DNA from: Oscillospiraceae bacterium | Lineage (GTDB): Bacteria; Bacillota; Clostridia; Oscillospirales; CAG-272 | DNA: 38,148 nt | Assembly (NCBI GenBank): GCA_015063725.1 | Contig: SVTP01000025.1 | Span: forward strand, 1 to 38,148 | Direction: 5' to 3' | Shown here: piece by piece, positions 32,250 to 38,148 of the stretch | Layout: every line of letters starts with the position of its first letter | Numbering within the stretch: position 1 is the first letter of the stretch | Made by a program: the position numbers and the translations under genes | The notes under the pieces: model-generated | Database searches by the model: none | Seen by the model: the letters and a program-made list of their open reading frames with translations, nothing else | Told to the model about the DNA's origin: nothing

Positions 32250-32978
32250 ATGAAAAAACAAAACCTACTTCGCCGTGTGGCGGGGGGCATCCAAGCGGCT
32301 GAACGCTCGGTTGCACGCGCCATTGATAGCACGCAAAAGGAATTCAAGGAGACCGTTCAGGCGGTGCGCGAACGCGACCCGGCTGCGCGAAGCACGGCAG
32401 AGATCCTGCTTTTGTACTCAGGGGTTCACGCTATTATGGCACATCGCTTGGCGCACAATCTGCAAAAGAATAAGCATTATTTTGCCGCACGTGCAGTCAG
32501 CCAAACGGCAAGGCATCTTACGGGTATCGAAATTCACCCCGGTGCCACCATTGGCAAAAACTTTTTCATCGACCACGGCTCGGGCGTTGTCATCGGTGAG
32601 ACCACCGAGATCGGCGACAACTGCACGCTCTATCAGGGCGTGACGCTTGGCGGTACGGGTAAGGACGTTGGCAAACGTCACCCCACGCTTGGCAACAACG
32701 TTATGGTTGGCGCGGGTGCCAAGGTGCTCGGCCCCCTCAAGGTGGGGGATAACAGCAAGATTGCGGCAAATGCGGTCGTTCTTCACGAGGTGCCCGAAAA
32801 CTGCACTGCGGTCGGCATTCCCGCAAAGGTCGTACGCCGCGGCGGTGTCAAGATCCAGAATGAGCAGCTCGACCACGTCCACATTCCCGACCCCGTAGCA
32901 CAGGAATTTGCGCGCATGGAGCGCACCATTGAAGAATTGCGCGCCGAGATAGCAGACCTCAAGGAAAAGCAGAAATAA
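32250..32978 (+). CDS. cysE: Serine O-acetyltransferase
   Basis: A 242-residue enzyme making O-acetylserine from serine and acetyl-CoA, the first step of cysteine synthesis. The left-handed beta-helix shows hexapeptide repeats and the active-site segment [31 protein letters not shown]. The helical N-terminal part has [22 protein letters not shown]-terminal coiled tail ([24 protein letters not shown]) is longer than in short CysE forms and may alter oligomer or CysK contact. No cysK is adjacent. tmk follows 14 bases later. No leader regulator (T-box, S-box) fits in the short 5' region. Confidence 0.95.
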   Translation: MKKQNLLRRVAGGIQAAERSVARAIDSTQKEFKETVQAVRERDPAARSTAEILLLYSGVHAIMAHRLAHNLQKNKHYFAARAVSQTARHLTGIEIHPGATIGKNFFIDHGSGVVIGETTEIGDNCTLYQGVTLGGTGKDVGKRHPTLGNNVMVGAGAKVLGPLKVGDNSKIAANAVVLHEVPENCTAVGIPAKVVRRGGVKIQNEQLDHVHIPDPVAQEFARMERTIEELRAEIADLKEKQK

Positions 32979-32992
32979 AGGAGTAAATAAAG

Positions 32993-33625
32993 ATGGAAGC
33001 AAAACGCGGAAGATTTATCGTGTTTGAAGGAATAGACGGTGCAGGCAAGACTACGCAGATCGAGCTTTTGGCAAAGCATTTGCGCGCGTGCGGCAGAGCG
33101 GTCTATTGCACGGCAGAGCCGACCGAGTCGGTCAGCGGCGGACTTTTGCGCGATGCCTTGTCGGGCGTTTCCCGTCGCACGGTGTGCGAAATGGCGGCAA
33201 TGTTCGTCTTTGACCGCATCCACCACAATGTTAACCCCGTCAACGGTATTCAAAAAATGCTTGCCGATGGCTTTGATGTTATCTGCGACCGTTACTACTA
33301 TTCTTCCATGGCATATCAGGGTAGCGGAACCGATCCCGAGTGGGTTGGCAACATGAACCTTGGTTGCCCCGAGATCATGCGCCCCGACGTTTGCATCTTC
33401 CTTGACCTCACCCCCGCGCAGAGCATGGAGCGCATCAATCGTGGACGTGCCACGCAAGAGATCTACGAAAACGAAGAAAAGCTCACGCAGGTGCGCAACC
33501 AATTCTATCGCGTGTTTGAACAGTTGCGCGAACGCGACAACATTCAAATTGTGGATGCCTACCGCTCGGTTGAGGAGATCCACAACGATATTGCAAAACT
33601 GACAGACCAAATTTTAAAAATATAA
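32993..33625 (+). CDS. tmk: Thymidylate kinase
   Basis: A 210-residue P-loop kinase phosphorylating dTMP to dTDP. The P-loop is FEGIDGAGKTTQ (about 10-21), the substrate/LID region includes DRYYYSSMAYQG, and the Arg-bearing helix follows EPTES. Full length. Usually near holB, which is absent here. AAAGGAG precedes the ATG; it is operonic with cysE and followed by a tiny membrane peptide gene. Confidence 0.93.
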   Translation: MEAKRGRFIVFEGIDGAGKTTQIELLAKHLRACGRAVYCTAEPTESVSGGLLRDALSGVSRRTVCEMAAMFVFDRIHHNVNPVNGIQKMLADGFDVICDRYYYSSMAYQGSGTDPEWVGNMNLGCPEIMRPDVCIFLDLTPAQSMERINRGRATQEIYENEEKLTQVRNQFYRVFEQLRERDNIQIVDAYRSVEEIHNDIAKLTDQILKI

Positions 33626-33652
33626 AATTTTATAAAGGAAAGGAATACCATT

Positions 33653-33763
33653 ATGAAATCTGTAAAAGCACAAAACACCACCAATTTTGTTACGAGCCTG
33701 CTTTGCGTTGCAACCCTGATCGCGATCCCCGTTGCCAAGGTTGTATACTACATCAAAAAGTGA
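33653..33763 (+). CDS. 36-residue single-helix membrane peptide
   Basis: MKSVKAQNTTNFVTSLLCVA opens a 36-residue peptide with one hydrophobic helix (about 13-33) and a basic KK end. AAAGGAAAGG precedes the ATG at a normal distance, and a strong terminator follows 11 bases after the stop, so it looks like a real last gene of the cysE-tmk operon. It has no cleavage or export motif that would suggest a pheromone, and few charges that would suggest a toxin. Function unknown. Confidence 0.6.
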   Translation: MKSVKAQNTTNFVTSLLCVATLIAIPVAKVVYYIKK

Positions 33764-33774
33764 TGATCAAACAG

Positions 33775-33805
33775 AAAAAAGGACGAGATATTCTCGTCCT
33801 TTTTT
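33775..33805. terminator. Bidirectional Rho-independent terminator
   Basis: A 14-bp stem (33775-33788 / 33792-33805) with an A-run on the left and a T-run on the right serves both the tmk operon and the convergent proS gene, which stops at 33823. Confidence 0.88.
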
Positions 33806-33822
33806 CTTTGCTTTGTTAGATT

Positions 33823-35265
33823 TTAATATTGACGTCCCCAAATAACCATGTGCTTGGCAGGTTTGCCGCAGCAAACGCAGGTATCAGCAAGGTGATCCTC
33901 AACAAAGGGGATGCAGCGCGATTTTACGCCGCCGGTGACGTCCTTGAGCTTTTCCTCGCACTCGGTCTCGCCACACCACATTGCCTTAATATAGCCTTCT
34001 TTGCTCTTGGCGGTGTCAAGGAATTCCTCATAGGTGCGCGCCTCATAGGTGCGGTTGGTTCTGTTCTCCAGTGCGCGGTTGTAAAGCTCCTCGTGAACCT
34101 TCTGCAGTGCCTTTTCAACTTCTTCAACGAGGTTGTCAAGGGATACAAAGGTCTTCTCACGCGTTACGCGGCTAACGAGCACGCAGGAGTTGTTTTCGAT
34201 GTCACGGGGACCGATTTCAAGGCGGAGCGGAACACCCTTCATCTCATACTGTGCAAACTTCCAGCCCGTGGAGTTGTCGCTGTCGTCGAGCTTGACGCGC
34301 AGCGTCTTGGAAAGCTCTGCTTTGATCTCGGCTGCCTTTTCCAGAACGCCTTCTTTGTGTTGCGCTACGGGAACGATCACCACCTGAATGGGGGCTACGC
34401 GAGGGGGAAGGATCAGACCGTTGTCGTCACCGTGTGTCATAATAATGGCACCGATGGAACGGGTAGAAACGCCCCAGGATGTTTGATGGGGATACTTGAG
34501 CGTGTTGTCACGCGCGGTGAACTTGATGTCAAACGCCTTTGCAAAGCCGTCACCAAAGTAGTGGGTGGTGCCGCCTTGCAGAGCAACACCGTTGTGCATC
34601 ATAGGCTCAATGGTGTAGGTCTCCTCAGCACCTGCAAACTTTTCCTTTTCGGTCTTTCTGCCGGTGTAAGCGGGGATAGCAAGAGCCTCTGCATAAAAGT
34701 CCTCGTAAACCTTGAGCATTTGCAGGGTTTCCTGTCTTGCCTCTTCCTCGGTCTCGTGCATAGTGTGGCCCTCTTGCCAGAGGAACTCAGCGGTGCGCAG
34801 GAAGGGACGGGTAGTCTTTTCCCAACGAACCACGTTGCACCATTGGTTGTAGAGCTTGGGCAGGTCGCGGTAGGATTGAATGATATTGCGAAAATGCTCG
34901 CAGAAGAGCGTCTCCGACGTGGGGCGAACGATCAATCTCTCGGGGAGCTGATTCTGACCGCCGATGGTAACGATCGCGCACTCGGGAGCAAAGCCCTCTA
35001 CGTGATCCTTTTCTTTTTGCAAAAGGGATTCGGGAATGAACATAGGCATATAAACGTTCTCGTGACCCAGCGCCTTAAAACGCGCGTCGAGATCCTTTTG
35101 AATGTTCTCCCAAATTGCGTAGCCGTAAGGGCGGAAGATCATGCAGCCCTTAACGCCCGAGTAGTCAGCGAGCTCGGCTTTTTTCACTACGTCTGTGTAC
35201 CATTGACCAAAATCGACGTCCATCGACGTGATCTGATCAACCATTTTTTCATTGTTTTTTGCCAT
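33823..35265 (-). CDS. proS: Prolyl-tRNA synthetase, archaeal/eukaryotic-like type
   Basis: 480 residues. A class II core with [25 protein letters not shown] and [24 protein letters not shown] (motif 2), and [30 protein letters not shown] (motif 3), then the anticodon-binding domain. The C-terminal zinc-like domain ([18 protein letters not shown]) ends in GRQY, where the terminal Tyr is typical. It lacks the ~180-residue editing insertion of bacterial ProS, so Ala-tRNA-Pro editing would need a separate protein. ATG 35265 is chosen, 6-10 bases after GAGGT; the upstream extension is the leader, which has a small CTCTC / GAGAG hairpin. Confidence 0.95.
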   Translation of the reverse strand: MAKNNEKMVDQITSMDVDFGQWYTDVVKKAELADYSGVKGCMIFRPYGYAIWENIQKDLDARFKALGHENVYMPMFIPESLLQKEKDHVEGFAPECAIVTIGGQNQLPERLIVRPTSETLFCEHFRNIIQSYRDLPKLYNQWCNVVRWEKTTRPFLRTAEFLWQEGHTMHETEEEARQETLQMLKVYEDFYAEALAIPAYTGRKTEKEKFAGAEETYTIEPMMHNGVALQGGTTHYFGDGFAKAFDIKFTARDNTLKYPHQTSWGVSTRSIGAIIMTHGDDNGLILPPRVAPIQVVIVPVAQHKEGVLEKAAEIKAELSKTLRVKLDDSDNSTGWKFAQYEMKGVPLRLEIGPRDIENNSCVLVSRVTREKTFVSLDNLVEEVEKALQKVHEELYNRALENRTNRTYEARTYEEFLDTAKSKEGYIKAMWCGETECEEKLKDVTGGVKSRCIPFVEDHLADTCVCCGKPAKHMVIWGRQY

Positions 35266-35321
35266 AATACAAAACCTCACAGTGAACTCTCTAAAAGAGA
35301 GCATAATTTTACATTGTAATC

Positions 35322-35350
35322 ATTATACCGCAAGAATGGGGAAAAGTCAA
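35322..35350 (-). promoter_or_regulatory. Sigma-A promoter of proS
   Basis: On the minus strand, TTGACT (35350-35345), 17 bp, TATAAT (35327-35322). Confidence 0.75.
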
Positions 35351-35411
35351 GAGATTTTTGATGGGTGACTTATTTTTTTACATCTTGAAATAAAAAAATC
35401 TCCCACTGCTA

Positions 35412-35440
35412 TTGTCTTTTGGCAAAAAATGTGCTACAAT
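35412..35440 (+). promoter_or_regulatory. Sigma-A promoter of the M13 peptidase gene
   Basis: TTGTCT (35412-35417), 17 bp, TACAAT (35435-35440), with a leader of about 48 bases. Confidence 0.68.
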
Positions 35441-35494
35441 AGAGGAAAGCAAACAAAAATGCTTCCAAATCGCAATGATAAGGAGATACACACT

Positions 35495-37393
35495 ATGGAA
35501 AACATTAGAATTCAAGATGACCTTTATATGCACGTCAATCAAGAAACGTTAGATAAACTCGTTATTCCCGATGATAAGCCCTGCGCAGGCGGCTTTATGG
35601 AGCTTGCCGACGGCGTTGAAAAAATCATGATGGACGAGTTTGAAACCATGACTGCAAATAAGTCCTATCCCAACGAGTACCTCAAGCGCGCTTGTGAGCT
35701 TTATGCCATCATTAAGGATGCAGACCGCAAAGCCGCACATGGCATCACGCCCGCACTTAAGGTTCTCGCTACCCTTGACGAACTCAAAACAGTTGAAGAT
35801 TTCAGCCGTCTCTACAAAACGCTCTCTCAAAAGAGCATTCCCACGCCCATCAACATTGGCGTTGAGACCGATATGAAGAACACCAAGAGACACCTCGTTT
35901 ACATCCAAGGCCCGAGCGTGATCCTCCCCGATGCTTCCTACTACAAGCCCGAAATGGCAGCGCAAAAGGAGCAGATCCTTGGCATTTGGACCAACGTTGC
36001 CAAAATGGTCATGGCACAAACCGATCTCGCCCCCGAGGATCAGGAAAAGTACGTTGCCGACGCTCTCGCATTTGACGCGATCCTTGGTTCTCTTGTTAAG
36101 ACCAGCGAGGAGTGGTCGAGATACGTAGAAATGTATAACCCCATGGAAGAGGGCAAGGTAGCCGAAATGCTTTCCACCCTTGACTTTGGTGCTATTCTCT
36201 GCGATCTCTTTGGTCACGTTCCTGCAACGGTCGTTGTTACCGAGCCTCGCTTCTTTGGAGCATTTGCAGCCGTTTTCAATGCCGAAAACCTTGAGCTTTA
36301 CAAGCACTGGGCATACGTTACGGGGCTCCTCAAGGCATGCAACTTCCTCTCCGAGGAGCTGCGTGACATGGGCGGCATGTATATGCGTGCGCTCACCGGT
36401 GTTGCAAAAATGCAATCCATCGAAAAGTTTGCTTACAACCTCGCATCGGGTATGTATTCCGAGCCCGTAGGCATTTATTACGGTGATAAATATTTCGGTC
36501 AAGAAGCAAAGAAGGATATCACCGAGATCGTTTACCAGATCATCGACACCTACAAGGCACGCATCAAGACCAATGACATCCTTGGTGAGGAGACCAAAGA
36601 GAAGGCAATTCTCAAGCTCTCCACAATGGGCGTAAAGATGGGTTATCCCGATAAGGTAAGAGCCATTTATGATAAGCTCGTGTTCAACCCCGAGGATTCG
36701 TTGCTTGATATCTTCCTCTCTCTTAAAGCAATTCAAGAGGAGGACATCCTCTCCAAGCTCGACCAGCCCACCGATCCCACCAAGTGGGCAATGCCCGGCC
36801 ACATGGTCAACGCTTGCTACGATCCTTTCGTAAATGACATCACCTTCCCCGCAGCTATCCTGCAAGCACCTTTCTATTCTCTCAAGCAAACCAGAAGCGA
36901 AAACCTCGGCGGTATTGGCGGCGTTATCGGTCACGAGATTTCTCACGCATTCGATAGCAACGGCGCAAAGTGCGACGAAAACGGCAACATCAACGACTGG
37001 TGGACAGAGGACGACTTTAAGAGATTTGAAGCCAAGGTTCAACAGATGATCGAGCAATTCGACGGCATCGAACTGCCTTGGGGCAAGGTCAACGGCGCGT
37101 TCATCGTCAGCGAAAACATGGCAGATAACGGCGGTATGTCGGTCACTCTTGATATTATGTCGAGAACCGAAGGCGCTTCCTACGAGGAGTATTTCGCTAA
37201 CTGGGCAAGAGTCTGGTGCGAAAAGGCAAGACCGGAATACCTGCAAATGCTGCTCTCCGTCGACGTTCACGGCCCTTGCATGCTGCGTGCAAACATGCCC
37301 CCCAGAAACTTCCCTGAGTGGTACAAGACCTTTGACGTAAAGGATACCGACCAAATGTATCTTGCGCCCGAAAAGCGTATCGTTATTTGGTAA
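35495..37393 (+). CDS. pepO: M13 family zinc metallopeptidase (PepO type)
   Basis: A 632-residue neprilysin-like oligopeptidase. The zinc site is HEISH (His480, Glu481, His484) with Glu540 in ENMAD, whose Asp544 completes the family motif. MVNACYDPFVNDITFPAAILQAPFY is the substrate-binding stretch, and the chain ends MYLAPEKRIVIW as expected for a complete M13 enzyme. There is no signal peptide or anchor, so like lactobacillal PepO it should act on peptides in the cytoplasm. ATG 35495 follows AAGGAG. Monocistronic. Confidence 0.93.
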   Translation: MENIRIQDDLYMHVNQETLDKLVIPDDKPCAGGFMELADGVEKIMMDEFETMTANKSYPNEYLKRACELYAIIKDADRKAAHGITPALKVLATLDELKTVEDFSRLYKTLSQKSIPTPINIGVETDMKNTKRHLVYIQGPSVILPDASYYKPEMAAQKEQILGIWTNVAKMVMAQTDLAPEDQEKYVADALAFDAILGSLVKTSEEWSRYVEMYNPMEEGKVAEMLSTLDFGAILCDLFGHVPATVVVTEPRFFGAFAAVFNAENLELYKHWAYVTGLLKACNFLSEELRDMGGMYMRALTGVAKMQSIEKFAYNLASGMYSEPVGIYYGDKYFGQEAKKDITEIVYQIIDTYKARIKTNDILGEETKEKAILKLSTMGVKMGYPDKVRAIYDKLVFNPEDSLLDIFLSLKAIQEEDILSKLDQPTDPTKWAMPGHMVNACYDPFVNDITFPAAILQAPFYSLKQTRSENLGGIGGVIGHEISHAFDSNGAKCDENGNINDWWTEDDFKRFEAKVQQMIEQFDGIELPWGKVNGAFIVSENMADNGGMSVTLDIMSRTEGASYEEYFANWARVWCEKARPEYLQMLLSVDVHGPCMLRANMPPRNFPEWYKTFDVKDTDQMYLAPEKRIVIW

Positions 37394-37407
37394 TCATACA
37401 AAAAAGC

Positions 37408-37438
37408 AAGGTCGGCGACTTCCGTCGCCGACCTTTTT
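37408..37438 (+). terminator. Rho-independent terminator after the M13 peptidase gene
   Basis: 12-bp stem AAGGTCGGCGAC (37408-37419) / GTCGCCGACCTT (37424-37435), TTCC loop and T-run. Confidence 0.88.
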
Positions 37439-37453
37439 GATAGAGAGGTTGTT

Positions 37454-37942
37454 ATGGTAATTCGAAAAACGACTGAAGCGGACCTTGCCCGCATTGCAGA
37501 GATCTACGAGAACGCCAAGTGCTTTATGCGCGAGACGGGAAACCCCAACCAATGGAACCAAGGAACTCCCAACATCGACACCGCGCGCGCGGATATGGAG
37601 CGCGGCGTAGGATACGTAGTCGTTGAGGATGACGAAATTGTTGCCACGTTTATGTTCACGCTGGATGGAGAACCCACCTATGCAAAAATTTACGAGGGCG
37701 AATGGCTAAACGATGCCCCGTATGGCGTTATTCACCGCATTGCGGTAGCCGAGCAGGGCAGGGGAATCATCGGTTTTTGCATTGACCAATGCTTCTTGCG
37801 TTGTCAAAACCTGCGTATCGACACCCACCGCGATAACCTGCCAATGCAACGCGCCCTGCAAAAACGCGGCTTTCAATATTGCGGCATCATCTATCTTGAG
37901 AATGGCGACGAGCGGTTGGCGTATCATAAGATCATTCCATAA
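37454..37942 (+). CDS. GNAT family N-acetyltransferase
   Basis: 162 residues, single GNAT domain. RKTTEADLARIAEIYENAK opens the fold, and VIHRIAVAEQGRGIIGFCIDQC is the acetyl-CoA pyrophosphate loop (Q/RxxGxG type). IDTHRDNLPMQRALQKRGFQYCGII matches the C-terminal strand and the usual neighbour of the catalytic Tyr. The acceptor is not predictable. It is preceded by GAGG and only 15 bases from the terminator of the previous gene; no separate promoter was seen. Confidence 0.82.
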   Translation: MVIRKTTEADLARIAEIYENAKCFMRETGNPNQWNQGTPNIDTARADMERGVGYVVVEDDEIVATFMFTLDGEPTYAKIYEGEWLNDAPYGVIHRIAVAEQGRGIIGFCIDQCFLRCQNLRIDTHRDNLPMQRALQKRGFQYCGIIYLENGDERLAYHKIIP

Positions 37943-37975
37943 AACAATATTTTTTCATTTGACCGCAAAAAATAC

Positions 37976-38004
37976 TTGACATCAAGGATAAAGTATGATA
38001 AAAT
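37976..38004 (+). promoter_or_regulatory. Promoter of the tRNA-Ala gene
   Basis: TTGACA (37976-37981), 17 bp, TAAAAT (37999-38004), about 19 bases before the mature 5' end. Confidence 0.78.
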
Positions 38005-38022
38005 AACTGTGTTCTATGGAAC

Positions 38023-38098
38023 GGGGCGTTAGCGCAGTTGGGAGCGCACAACACTGGCAGTGTTGGGGTCACGGGTTCGAATCCCGTACGCTCCACCA
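38023..38098 (+). tRNA. tRNA-Ala, anticodon GGC
   Basis: A complete 76-base cloverleaf. The acceptor stem 38023-38029 / 38088-38094 includes the G3-U70 alanine identity pair (38025, 38092). D stem GCGC / GCGC, anticodon stem CAACA / TGTTG around CTGGCAG (anticodon 38056-38058), T arm ACGGG TTCGAAT CCCGT. CCA is encoded. Reads GCC and GCU codons. Confidence 0.97.
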
Positions 38099-38102
38099 AA
38101 TT

Positions 38103-38134
38103 AAGTGGACGGCATTATTGCTGTCCACTTTTAA
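38103..38134 (+). terminator. Terminator after tRNA-Ala
   Basis: 11-bp stem AAGTGGACGGC (38103-38113) / GCTGTCCACTT (38120-38130, one G-U) then TTAAT, so the gene is probably monocistronic. Confidence 0.75.
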
Positions 38135-38148
38135 TATTTCAGGGCAAA

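Noticed and set aside
33829-35319. 496-codon open frame opposite proS
   Set aside because: Antisense shadow; proS motifs are unambiguous.
35549-37354. 601-codon open frame opposite the M13 peptidase
   Set aside because: Antisense to a complete, motif-bearing enzyme.

Overview
The window reads as chromosomal DNA of a low-to-mid GC Clostridia-type firmicute, probably an uncultured gut lineage. The basis is the gene set (GGGtGRT protein with a NifU-like partner, RNase M5, TepA-type ClpP homologue, ThiI without a rhodanese domain, archaeal-type ProS, DUF523, DUF1653, DUF2007), AAGGAGG-type ribosome binding sites, and very regular housekeeping promoters (TTTACA or TTGACA, 17 bp, TATAAT). No phage, transposase, rRNA or CRISPR array was seen.

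Layout. 1-3600: the 3' end of a neighbouring locus, a structured small RNA on the minus strand (121-320), then a two-gene ABC-2 export operon whose ATPase subunit has lost every catalytic motif. 3600-8420: a patchwork of AT-rich accessory genes (a YD-repeat lipoprotein; a 2.2 kb island with a second copy of the small RNA and two membrane proteins) around a glycerol-1-phosphate dehydrogenase, laced with GC-rich palindromic repeats. 8439-11533: one minus-strand operon, pduL - SGNH hydrolase - NifU-like scaffold - GGGtGRT protein. 11626-20936: a plus-strand run of housekeeping genes (TepA-like protease; DEDDh exonuclease behind a structured leader; DUF2007; thiI; a phosphoribosyltransferase; aspS; U32 peptidase; uppP; rnmV; DUF1653). 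21023-25607: cell-wall polymer genes (TagA/WecB-type glycosyltransferase; a GT4-CsaB fusion) with rarA and DUF523. 25795-32168: two large surface proteins, a membrane-anchored Ig-like protein with an acidic repetitive cytoplasmic half and a sialidase-like lipoprotein. 32189-38148: cysE, tmk, a 36-residue membrane peptide, proS, an M13 peptidase, a GNAT acetyltransferase and tRNA-Ala(GGC).

How the genes work together. tRNA charging and modification are well represented (aspS, proS, thiI, tRNA-Ala). A second theme is the cell surface: uppP recycles the lipid carrier, the TagA-type and GT4/CsaB enzymes would build or pyruvylate a wall polymer, and the large lipoprotein and Ig-like protein sit on the outside.

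The most unusual finding is the pair of small RNAs at 121-320 (minus) and 6116-6347 (plus). Each starts at a consensus promoter and folds into the same nested architecture. Their stem sequences differ almost completely but keep pairing, while their 3' tails and terminators are nearly identical. I could not match them to a known class from memory. A second unassigned structured RNA is the leader before the exonuclease gene (about 12465-12638). All functional assignments come from reading motifs; no database search was run.
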